Of a DNA stretch of 64,000 bases, positions 51,825 to 61,500 are shown in pieces (the first letter of the stretch is position 1; each line of letters begins with the position of its first letter). The stretch spans positions 1 to 64,000 of the forward strand of contig JAFGBI010000126.1 in assembly GCA_016933275.1 (NCBI GenBank). The letters are read 5' to 3'. The DNA is from Polyangiaceae bacterium. GTDB taxonomy: Bacteria > Myxococcota_A > Polyangia > Polyangiales > Polyangiaceae. The position numbers were made by a program, and so were the translations under genes. A model generated the notes under the pieces. The model saw only the letters and a list, made by a program, of their open reading frames with translations. It was not told where the DNA came from and ran no database searches.

Positions 51825-53933
51825 ATGGCAAAGGCTGTACTCACGTTTGCTCTCTACCAGGGGGATGCGCTTCAGCGTCGCGAGACGGTGGCGCAGGATA
51901 TCGTCAAGGTCGGGAAGGACCCGAAGAGCCACCTCCGCGTGGACGACGATCAGGCTTCGAGGATGCATGCTGTCATCGAGGTCGGTAGCCCCGACGATGT
52001 CACCTTGATCGATCTCGGCAATGAGCCGGGGACGCTGGTCAACGGGGCGCGGGTGAACAAGTGCAAGCTGCACGTCGGTGACCAGATCCAGGTCGGCGGG
52101 ACGAGGATTGTGCTCGAGGCGGCCCAGGCGCCGGGGGCGGAGGCGATTGCCCAGATGCCCGAGGTGCCCAACCCGTTCGCCGCGCCGCCGGGACCGCCGC
52201 CGCCCGCGGCGAACCCGTTTGCCATGCCGGCGCCGGCGCCCGCACCGGCGCCTGCGCCGGCCCCTGCGCCGAATCCCTTCGCTGCGGGCCCGGGGGTCAA
52301 CCCGTTCGCGGCTGCTCCCGGCCGATCAAGTCCCTTCGGGGGTGGGTTGGCCGCGATGAACCCCTTCGCAGCGGGCGCGGCCATGACCGAGGCCGAGGCA
52401 CGAGCCCGCGCCCTCGAGGTTCCCGACGATGCTCCTCCTGGGACCTACACCTACACACTCGTGAAGAGCGGACCGGACGTCAGCGCCGACGAGGTGGAGC
52501 TGGCCGGGGTGGCGTCGGTGGAGGTGATGATCCTCTGGGGCACGAACGTTCTTTACGTGGCCCATTTGACCCCGCCGCGGAACTTTTACGTGGGTGAGGA
52601 GCAAGGCAAGAACCTGCCGACGGATTTCCTCGTGCCGGCCGAACGCCTGGGAACGACGCGGATGCCCGTGGTAATCGGCGACCGGACCTCGCTGGCGGTG
52701 GTGATCCCCCCGACCGCGAAGGGGTACGTCGAGCTCGCTGGGCAACCGCGGATGACCCTGGACGAGGCCCGCGGGAGGGCGCAGCCGAGCGCCGAGGTCA
52801 GTGGAGGACACCAGCTGGCCCTGGGCAACGGGGGCAAGGCCCGCATCGAGATGGATCAGCTCGTATTTCAGGTTGCGGCGGTCAACGCTGGCAAGCCCGT
52901 TCCTGCCGGTTTGGCGTCCGGCTTGGACTGGACGCTCTCGACGTACTTCGGTTTGTCGTTCCTGACGGCTGCGGGTCTGATCGCCGCGATGGCGTTCTTC
53001 GTGCCGCCGATGGGGCTGACCGATGAGGATGGGATCGACAAGAACCAGCTTCGTCTGATCCAACAGTTCCTCAACAGCGCTGCGGAAAGGGAGCAGGAAG
53101 AGAAGGAGACCGAACAGGTCGCCGAAGAGAACGCGGACAACCGCGAGGGTGGTACGGGGACGCGGGCCAAGGGCGAGGAGGGGTCGATGGGCAACCCGAC
53201 CTCGAAGGCGACCAACAAGCGCTACGCGATCCAGGGTCCGAAGGACAACCCGGATCCCCACATCGCGCGCGCGGCCGCCCTGCGCGAAGCAACGGAATTC
53301 GGCATGATCGGGCTTCTCAACACGGGTGCATCGGGAGACCCGAACGCGCCGACCGCTCCTTGGGGTCGCGACACGTCGCTCGGAACGGACGAGGTCAGTG
53401 CCCGCGGCAACATGTGGGGTGATGAGATTGGGGATGCCTTCGGTGCCGGTGGGCTCGGGTTGTCCGGGATCGGCGAAGGTGGCGGCGGTCGCGGCGAGGG
53501 TATCGGCCTTGGGACCATCGGCACGTTCGGTCACGGCGCCGGAACCGGCACTGGGCAGGGCTTTGGCTCGGGCCATGGGCGGTTGGGCGGCTCACACAAG
53601 ACCAAGGCACCTCAGGTACGCATGGGGGCGACCAGCGTGAGCGGTCGGCTCCCACCCGAGGTCATTCAGCGTATCGTCCGGCAGAACTACGGCCGGTTCC
53701 GAATGTGCTACGAGCAAGGCCTGTCGCGAAACCCGAACCTGGAGGGTCGTGTCTCGGTCCGGTTCGTGATTGGGCGTGACGGGTCGGTTTCGAATGTGGC
53801 CAATGGTGGGTCCGACCTTCCGGACAGCGGTGTGGTTTCCTGCGTGGTTTCGGCCTACTACGGGCTGAGCTTTCCGCAACCGGAGGGCGGTATCGTCACG
53901 GTTGTGTACCCGATCATGTTCGCTCCAGGCTGA
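51825..53933 (+). CDS. gltG: FHA-TM-AgmX/PglI C-terminal domain protein, GltG-like envelope-spanning component
   Basis: The 702-aa protein is built for spanning the inner membrane. A cytoplasmic FHA-like domain (about 22-100; IVKVGKDPKSHLRV, ASRMHAVIE, EPGTLVNGARV) has Lys where canonical FHA has the Gly-Arg. A Pro/Ala linker (about 108-187) carries five NPFA repeats. A second folded cytoplasmic region (about 195-355) is followed by one membrane helix (about 371-393), a Glu-rich periplasmic stalk, a Gly-rich region and a TonB-C-like AgmX/PglI domain (about 605-702; LPPEVIQRIVRQNYGRFRMCYEQGL, GRVSVRFVIGRDGSV, SCVVSAYYGLSFP) with two Cys. This is the GltG/GltJ architecture of the gliding machine, where cytosolic input is passed to the periplasm. 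A hairpin follows. Confidence 0.82.
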   Translation: MAKAVLTFALYQGDALQRRETVAQDIVKVGKDPKSHLRVDDDQASRMHAVIEVGSPDDVTLIDLGNEPGTLVNGARVNKCKLHVGDQIQVGGTRIVLEAAQAPGAEAIAQMPEVPNPFAAPPGPPPPAANPFAMPAPAPAPAPAPAPAPNPFAAGPGVNPFAAAPGRSSPFGGGLAAMNPFAAGAAMTEAEARARALEVPDDAPPGTYTYTLVKSGPDVSADEVELAGVASVEVMILWGTNVLYVAHLTPPRNFYVGEEQGKNLPTDFLVPAERLGTTRMPVVIGDRTSLAVVIPPTAKGYVELAGQPRMTLDEARGRAQPSAEVSGGHQLALGNGGKARIEMDQLVFQVAAVNAGKPVPAGLASGLDWTLSTYFGLSFLTAAGLIAAMAFFVPPMGLTDEDGIDKNQLRLIQQFLNSAAEREQEEKETEQVAEENADNREGGTGTRAKGEEGSMGNPTSKATNKRYAIQGPKDNPDPHIARAAALREATEFGMIGLLNTGASGDPNAPTAPWGRDTSLGTDEVSARGNMWGDEIGDAFGAGGLGLSGIGEGGGGRGEGIGLGTIGTFGHGAGTGTGQGFGSGHGRLGGSHKTKAPQVRMGATSVSGRLPPEVIQRIVRQNYGRFRMCYEQGLSRNPNLEGRVSVRFVIGRDGSVSNVANGGSDLPDSGVVSCVVSAYYGLSFPQPEGGIVTVVYPIMFAPG

Positions 53934-53967
53934 GGCCGGGGCAGAGCGAGAGTCGGCATCGGGGTTG

Positions 53968-53993
53968 TGCGGGTGGCCTGAGGGCCACCCGCA
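53968..53993. terminator. 11-bp perfect hairpin after the GltG-like gene
   Basis: TGCGGGTGGCC (53968-53978) pairs with GGCCACCCGCA (53983-53993) around a TGAG tetraloop, 34 bases after the stop. A short GCTTCATTT follows, so this is a reasonable intrinsic terminator. Confidence 0.7.
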
Positions 53994-54342
53994 GCTTCAT
54001 TTGGCGGTCGTCAGGGCGAGAGGTGGCGCGTGGTCCAGGAGGGTTCCGCGCCGAGTCGCTATTTTTCGGCCTGAGCGTAGTTGAACGAGTGGGGCGTCGG
54101 GGGGCGATGCCCTCGGAGGCGGGCGCCGCAGGACAGCCCGGGAGGCGCTGCTCTCCGGGCGGTTGCGGGTGGGGTTCCCGTGTGTGGCCGAGTTCACGGT
54201 CGCGACCGTCCCGCCGTGTCCTCACCGTGAGGTTCGGGGCGTGGCGCATCGCACCAAGACGTAGCGCGAAACCCCCAAGGAACTCGCGGTGCGAACCCAG
54301 CTTGGGGCCGAAAAGCGCCACGATTCGCCCGGCCGATGCGCC

Positions 54343-54372
54343 TTTACTTCGCGGCGACGCTCCGCCTATGCT
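54343..54372 (+). promoter_or_regulatory. possible promoter of the last transcript of the gliding-like locus
   Basis: TTTACT (54343-54348), 18-base spacer, TATGCT (54367-54372). Both boxes match the sigma-70 consensus at four of six positions. It would drive the TPR lipoprotein and the giant TPR gene with a leader of about 145 bases. Confidence 0.4.
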
Positions 54373-54526
54373 GGGCGTGCTCATAGAGCCTGGTCCGGTT
54401 TGGACTGGGGCACTTGACTAGGGTTCGGTCGTCAGCGGGTCGAAAAACGCAATCATGGCACCGCGGGTTTCACGCGAGAGTGAAGCTCCCCCCGGTGGCT
54501 ACGACAAAGAGAAGGGTATGCTCGCG

Positions 54527-55450
54527 ATGAAACTGCGAAAGGCATGGAACATCGCCGTCTTGGCGGGTCTGTTTTTGGGTGTCGGCAACGGGGGTTGCAG
54601 CCGGGATCACATCGAAGCGATCAACCTCGCGAACGAGGGTGATCGCCAGGTGGCGGTGAACGTAGAGGGTGCGATCCAGAGCTACGAGCGCGCTCGGCAG
54701 CTCGATGCCTCCAACCACCGGATCATCTACAAGCTTTCCCGCGCCTACGAGAAGAAAGAGGACTGGGAGAAGATGGCCTCGGTCCTCGCTCAGGCAACGC
54801 AGCAGGCGCCCGAGTTCGCGAACTACTGGTTCAAGCGGGGGTATGCCCTCGCTCGGATGGCCCAGGCTGGTGACAAGGACAAGTTCAACGAGGCCAAGGT
54901 CCCGCTCCAGGAATGCATCAAGCGCGACCCCAACTACGCCGAATGTTACCACTGGTTGGCGGTGTGCTTGGAATGGACCGACGACGCGCAGGCGGCTCTC
55001 GACAACTACACCAAGGCGATCGAGCACAACCCCGAGGAGCCGTATTTCTATCCGGATCCGGCGAGCCTCTATGTCACGTACAAAATGTACGCGGAGGCGG
55101 AGCAGATTCTGAAGGAGGGCGTTCGGATGGTTCCGGCGACGGAGGACACCCGCGACAACATCTACGAGATGCAGGTGCTGCTGTTCCAGGTCTGCCAGGC
55201 AAAGAACGACATGGCTGGGATGGTCGCTGCGGCCGAAGCAGCCCAACAGCTCGGGCAGGACGCGCACCCCGAGTCATGGTTCTTGGTGGGCAGCACGTAC
55301 GCCAAGATGGACCCGCCGCAGAAGGAGAAGGCGGTTCGGATGCTCAACTCCTTCACCAAGCGCGCCTGTCGGTCGGCCAAGGCGGCGCAGTTCAAGGAGC
55401 AGTGCGAAACCGCGGCGAGCCTCCTTCAACAGCTGGGCGGTACCGGCTGA
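54527..55450 (+). CDS. TPR lipoprotein
   Basis: The 307-aa protein begins at ATG 54527, about 10 bases after GAGAAGGG; the ATG at 54518 is less well spaced. The signal peptide (NIAVLAGLFLGVGNGGC) ends at Cys24 with an imperfect lipobox. TPR repeats fill the rest: AIQSYERARQLDASNHRIIYKLSRAYEKKEDWEKM, YHWLAVCLEWTDDAQAALDNYTKAIEHNPEEP and LFQVCQAKNDMAGMVAAAEAAQQL. In M. xanthus the gene after gltG is, as I recall, the outer-membrane protein GltH; this protein is not a barrel, so it is a different or replacement component. It is 137 bases upstream of the giant TPR gene. Confidence 0.82.
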   Translation: MKLRKAWNIAVLAGLFLGVGNGGCSRDHIEAINLANEGDRQVAVNVEGAIQSYERARQLDASNHRIIYKLSRAYEKKEDWEKMASVLAQATQQAPEFANYWFKRGYALARMAQAGDKDKFNEAKVPLQECIKRDPNYAECYHWLAVCLEWTDDAQAALDNYTKAIEHNPEEPYFYPDPASLYVTYKMYAEAEQILKEGVRMVPATEDTRDNIYEMQVLLFQVCQAKNDMAGMVAAAEAAQQLGQDAHPESWFLVGSTYAKMDPPQKEKAVRMLNSFTKRACRSAKAAQFKEQCETAASLLQQLGGTG

Positions 55451-55587
55451 TGTGCCTCGCAGTTCGGGACCGTCGCTTCGCTGCGCCGGTCCCGGTGCTG
55501 CATTGAGCGTCGGGTATTCGAGTCGTGATGGCGGGCTCCGAGGCGGGCCTTCCCGTGTGCGGTCTTTCCGCAGTTCCCCGAGGGAGC

Positions 55588-58500
55588 ATGGATCTAGAGC
55601 AGCATCTGAACCATTTGGAAGAGCATCGTGACTGGCAGGGTCTCGTTGACGCCATCGAGCAAGCCATCGCGACCACCGGAGACGCCCCGACGAAGGCTCT
55701 GCTGCACCTGCGACTGGGTCGCGTGCAGCGCAACAAGTTCCTTCAAGGTGTGAAGGCGCTCAAGCACTTCCAGGACGCATTCAAGCTCAACCCGGCGCTG
55801 TTCGAGGCGCTCGCGGATGCTCGCGCCATCTACCTGGAGCTGGGCAAGCTCAACATGGTGCAGAGGCTGCTCGAGCTCGAGCTCAAGGGGGCGACGGAGT
55901 CGGCGCGTCAGTCGGAGCTGCTGGTGCAGTTGGGTGAGGTGCTACGGGACCAAGGGCAATTCGACCGTGCTTCTGAGAGCTACGCGCAGGCGGTGCAGCG
56001 TGGTGGCGGCGAGCTTGCCGCAGAGCTGCTTGCCGATACTCAAGTATCGGGCAAAGACTGGGAGGATCGGGTCAGCGAGCTGCTTCGGGCGGGGCACGCA
56101 GCCGAGGTACCGGAGCAGAAGAGCGGAATCTTCGCTCGCGCTGCGCGCGTGGTGGCCCGGTTCGCCCCGGGTGACGTACAGGGCGTCCTCGAGCAGGCAT
56201 ACGTCGCCGACAGCACGAACCTCCGCGTGGCAGCGCTGCTCGAGACGTTGCTGGTGGAGGCCAATGGGACCGACCGGATCTTCGAGCTTCAGCAACTGGT
56301 CGTCGATGCTTTGCCCTCGGCGAAGGAGCAGGCACAGGCGCTGCGGACCTTCGGCGCGCGATGGGCGATACGCCACCAGAATCACGAGGTCGCTGCCGGT
56401 CTGTTGGAGCAGGCGGCGACCCTCGATCCGAACGATGACGCTGCCTTCCTCTACCTCCGAGAGGCTTACGGCGTGCGCGGCGGGGAATGGCCGCGGGTGA
56501 TCGCCCTGGTCGACCGCCTGCTGCTGCTGCCGCAGCTCGAGCCGAGGACCAGCGCGGCGTTGTTGGCTCAGGGCGGGATGATCGCGTGGCGCGAGCTGGG
56601 CGATCTGCTGGCGGCTCGCGTGTACTTCGAACGGCTCGTCGGGGTCGACCCGACGCACCCCGCGGTAGCGGCGTTCGAGGCCCAGATCGGCCAGTCGCTC
56701 CAGGCGTCGGCGGTCAGAGCGCCGGACATGACGGCTGCGCCGGCTGCCGTTGCCGCGTCCGGCGTGGATGCGCCCGCTCCGGTGGGCGAGGCCGAGGTCG
56801 GCCAGCACCTAGTGGGGGTTCCAACGGCGGCGTCCGAGCCCGACGACGGACCGATGACGGTAGCCGCACCTGGCGGGACTGACGCTGAAGGGGGGGCCGC
56901 GGCCTTGGCCAACGAGAACACGGAGCTTATCGCCGAGCTTCGGGCGAAGCTCGCGCAGCAGGACGAAGCCAAGCGCTACCATGAGTACGTCAAGACGTTG
57001 ATCGCGCTTGGAGATGAGGTCGCAGACCCCGCCGAGAAGGCGAGCTTTTTTGCCCAGGCCGCGGAGCTCTATGTCAACAAGTTCTCGAACCAAGCGGAGG
57101 CGGTGAAGGCCTACGAGAAGGTCGTCGAGATCGACGCATCACACCCGGTCGCCGTCGAGTACCTTCGCCAGATGTACGAGAAGCGGCGGGATTGGGAGAA
57201 GCTTCTGTCGCTGGCGCAACGCGAGGCCGCGCTCATGCCAGCTTGTCCCGAGCGGTCGCAGAAATACAAGGAGATCGCGCTCCTTGCCACCGAGAAGGTC
57301 AAGAAGCCCGAGGTGTGTATCGACCTCTGGACCGTGGTGCTGGCGGAGGAGCCCAATGACATCGATGCCCTCTCGGCGTTGTCACAGCTGTTCGAGCGTT
57401 CGCGCGAGTACGAGAAGCTGGCCGACGTCCTCGAGCGGTTGGTGGAATTCACGTTCGAGCCCGCCGAGAAGCTTCAGCTCCTGACCAAGCTGGGTCAGAT
57501 CACCGGCGACCGACTGAACGACGACCTCCGCGCCGTGGAGGCGTACCGGCAACTGCTCACGCTGAGCCCCGACGATCGGCGTGCGCAAGAGCAGCTGAAG
57601 AAGCGATACGTGACGCTCGGGCGGTGGGATGACCTCGAGCTCTTCTATGCCGAGAGTGGCAAGTGGGACGAGTTTATCCGAGTCCTCGAGACCAACGAAA
57701 CCAAGACGGAGGACATCAACCAGCGCATCGGCATGCTGATGAAGGTGGCCGAGCTGTGGATGACGCAGAAGGGCAAACCCGACCGTGCCTCGCGTGCCTA
57801 CGAGAAGGTGCTTTCGCTGGACGAGAACCACCTCGCCGCAGCGGAGCGGCTGATCCCGCTCTACTCGCAGGCGAACAACCCGAGGGGACTCTCGCAGGCG
57901 ATCGAAGTGAAGCTCGGCCACGTTGCGGAGCCGACGGAGCGAATCGCGCTCCTTCGCGAGGTCGCGGGGATCTACGAAGGCCGAATCAACGACAAGCTCC
58001 GGGCTTTCGACCGCTTCCTCGCCGCCTTCGAGCTGGCTGCCGGAGACGAGCAGAGCCAGACCGACCTGGAGCGGGCCGCCAACCTCACCGGGCGTTGGGA
58101 CGAGACGATCGCCGCGTATCGTGCTGCCATCGAGAGCGCGGACAACGGTGCAGATTTCCGGGCGGCCACCGACCTGCGTCTTCGCCTCGGACGTGTCCTG
58201 GTGCACGAGGTTGGTCGGATCGACGAGGCGCTCGTCGAGTACCGAATCGTCTACGAAGCGGACCCGGACAACACGACGGCGTTGGAGTCATTGGAGAAGC
58301 TTTACCGTGAGACGGAGCGGTGGGCGGATCTCCTCGAGGTGTACGGGCGCAAGCGAGCGCTCGCGCAGGATGCCGTCGAGCGCAAGCCGATTCTCTACGC
58401 GATTGCCCGTCTGCAGGTCGATCAGCTCCAGAGGCCGACCGACGCGATCGAGACCTACAACTCTTCTCTCGAGGAGGACCCGGCAGACACGGTGGCCCTG

Positions 58501-61500
58501 GCGGCGCTGGATGACCTCTACTTCAGAACCGAGCAGTGGGAGCAGTACTCGGATGTGCTCAAGCGACGGGTCGAGCTGGACGCCGACGAGACCCGGCTCA
58601 TCGATCTCAAGTTCCGGCTCGCGGCGGTGCAGACGGAGCACCTCGACGATCCCCACTTTGCGCTGGAGAATTATAGAGAGATCCTGTTCCTGAACCAGGA
58701 CCACGAAGGCTCGCGCCGCGCGCTCGAGGGGCTGCTCGCTCATCCGGAGCTCGGCGCGGAAGCAGCCTCGATTCTCGAGGCGATCTACGAGGCGCGGGAA
58801 GACTGGGAGAAGCTCATCGGCGTGCTCGAGATCTTGGCGAGCTCCACCGAAGCCGTGGACCGAAAGGTCGATCTGCTCCGCAAGATCTCCGCCACGGCGG
58901 CGGGTCGGCTGGCTGCCATCGACCGCGCGCTCGACGCGCAAGCTCGCGCGCTAGAGTGCGATCCAGCGCTCTCCGACTCGCGTGCAGAACTGGAGGACCT
59001 CGCCGAGCAGGCCGGGGCGTGGGGCAAAGTGGTCGGGATCTATCAGGGAATCGCCAGTGAGTTGGACGATGCCGTACTGGCACGCAGCTACTGGTTGCGG
59101 CTCGCCGGAATTCAGGAGCGTCTTCAGCAAATCGACGACGCTGCTGTGAGCTTCGCGAAGGTACTCGAGATCGATCCATCGGACGCCGAGGCGCTCCTCG
59201 CGATGGATGGGATGTTCCGCACCTATGAGCGTTGGGAATCGCTGATTGGTGTCTACCGCCGACGCATCGATCTCACGGTGGATGGCAACGAGCGCGAGGC
59301 CCTCTACGCCCAGATGGCCGAGGTCTACGAGGAGCGCTTGGGCCGTCCGGACGACGCTATCGCGAGCTACCGCGAGGTGCTGGCTCTCGACCCCGCCAGT
59401 CAGGTCGCACTAGAGGCGCTGGATGGACTGTTCACCCGCCAGCAGTCATGGCACGAGTTGGCGGAGAACCTCGAGGTGCGCCTGGGTCTGGCTGATTCGG
59501 AGGCTCAGCAAATCGACCTGATGCTGCGGCTGGCAGCGCTCCGTGAGCAGCGCATGAACGAGGTCGAGCTCGCGATCGAGGGCTACCGGCAGGTCCTCGA
59601 TCAGGACACGGTCAACGTGACCGCCCTGGCAGCGCTCGAACGCCTTGGCGGCATCGAGGCCTTCGAGCTTCAGATAGCGGAGATTCTCGAGCCGCTCTAT
59701 CGAACGCAGGGGGACTACCAGAAGCTCATCGGGGTGCATGAGGTGCAGGTTCGGCGCGCAGACGACGCGAGCCGAAGGGTCGAGCTCCTTCATCAGATAT
59801 CCGAACTCTACGAGGACGCGGCGGGGAACCTGGATGCGTCCTTCGACACGATGGCTCGCGCTCTGGGCCACGATCCAGCGAACGAGCCGACTCAGCAGGC
59901 GTTGGATAGACTGGCGCGAGCGACGGGGCGTTTCATCGACATGGCCGGGGTCTTCGAGCAGCTCGCGGCGCAGCAAGAGGATCCCGAGCTAGGGAGCGCG
60001 CTCTACACCGCGGCTGCGCGAGTCTTCGAGAACGATGTCGGCAACGTGGACCGCGCGATCGACCTTTACCGCAAGGTGCTGACGATCGATCCGATGTCGC
60101 TTGGTGCCGCCGAGTCACTGCAGGCGCTGTTCCAGCAGACCGAGCGCTATGCCGATATGTCGGCGATCCTGCAGCGCAAGGCCGAAATCCTGGACGATCT
60201 CGTGGCGCAGAAGGACGCTCTCTTCCAGGCCGCGGCGCTCGAAGAGGAGGTTCTCGATCGAAAGGACGACGCCATCGGCGTCTATCTCAAGATCCTCGAG
60301 CTGGACAACGAGGACACTCGCAGCATCGACGCGCTGATCAATCTCTACCTCGGCTCGTCACGTTGGGAGGATCTGCTCGGGGTGTACACGAAGAAGGTCG
60401 ACCTCGTGTACGACGCGGAAGAGAAGAAGCTCATCCTGTACCAGGTGGGCGCCGTCTATGAGCGCGAGGTTGGCGATGTCGGGCAGGCAATTGACACCTA
60501 TCAGCGCGTGCTCGAGCTCGACCCTGACGATCTCACGGCGCTGGGACGCCTGGACGTCCTCTACCAGACGGCGGCAAACTGGCAGGAGTTGCTCAGCGTC
60601 CTCCAGCACGAGGCGGAGCTTACCGCAGATCCAGCCGAGGCGGTGAGCTATCAGTACCGCATTGCCGAGCTCTACGAGAGGCGCCTGACGGACATCGAGC
60701 GCGCCGTGGAGCTCTATCGGGACATCCTGAACGTGATGTCCGACCATGAGCCGACCCTCGCCGCTCTGGAGGGGATCAAGATCGGTGTCGACGCGCCCCT
60801 CGCGGCGGCCAGCGTCCTCGAACCGGTGTACGACGCGAGCGGCGAGTGGACGAAGCTCGTGAGTGTTCTCGAGGTTCAGGTTCGCTTCGCCGATGACCCA
60901 TTCGCGAAGGTCGAGCTTCTGCACCGGATCGCGCGGCTCTACGAGGAGTGTCTCCAGAACCACCGCAGCGCATTCGACACCTACGCGCGCGCCGTGGCGT
61001 TCGACAGCCAGAACGAGGAGACGCTGGTGTCGCTCGAGCGCCTCGGTAGCCTGCTTGAGCTCTGGGGCGACGTCGCGTCGCTCTACGACCAAGAGCTCGA
61101 GAAGCTAACGGATGATCCCGACCGCCTCGTGGAGCTGGCCCTCCGGGTAGCCCAGGTGTACGAGATCCAGTTGGAGAACGTCGAGAGCGCCGTTGCCCGC
61201 TATCGGCGCGTGCTCGAGGTGCAGCCGGAGAACCAGACGGCCGTGAGTGCCCTCGACCGGCTCTTCACCGCGACCGAGCGGTGGGCGGACTTGGCCGAGA
61301 TCCTGGCTCGGGAGGCGGAGATTGGGGAGAGCCCCGAGGAGATCCTGGAGTTCAAGTACCGCCTCGGACAGGTGTATCAGCTCAGGCTGGACGACGTCAC
61401 CCAGGCAATCGGCGCCTACCGTGAGGTGATTGGCGCCGCCCCCGAGCACGAACCATCGCTCGAGGCCCTCGAGGGGCTCTTCGCGGCCGGCGCGAAGCAG

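Larger units (their letters stand above)
53934..54526. other. 593-bp intergenic stretch with terminator and promoter candidates
   Basis: Frames on both strands here are Arg/Pro-rich shadows. It contains the hairpin at 53968-53993 and a promoter candidate at 54343-54372. I see no RNA gene. Confidence 0.45.

Noticed and set aside
52203-52270. GCGCCGGCGCC-rich tandem repeat as a separate DNA repeat element
   Set aside because: It encodes the Pro-Ala linker of the GltG-like protein in frame, so it is explained by protein low complexity.
54413-54441. TTGACT at 54413 as -35 box for the TPR lipoprotein
   Set aside because: No acceptable -10 box at 16-18 bases; TTTACT-18-TATGCT at 54343 is better.
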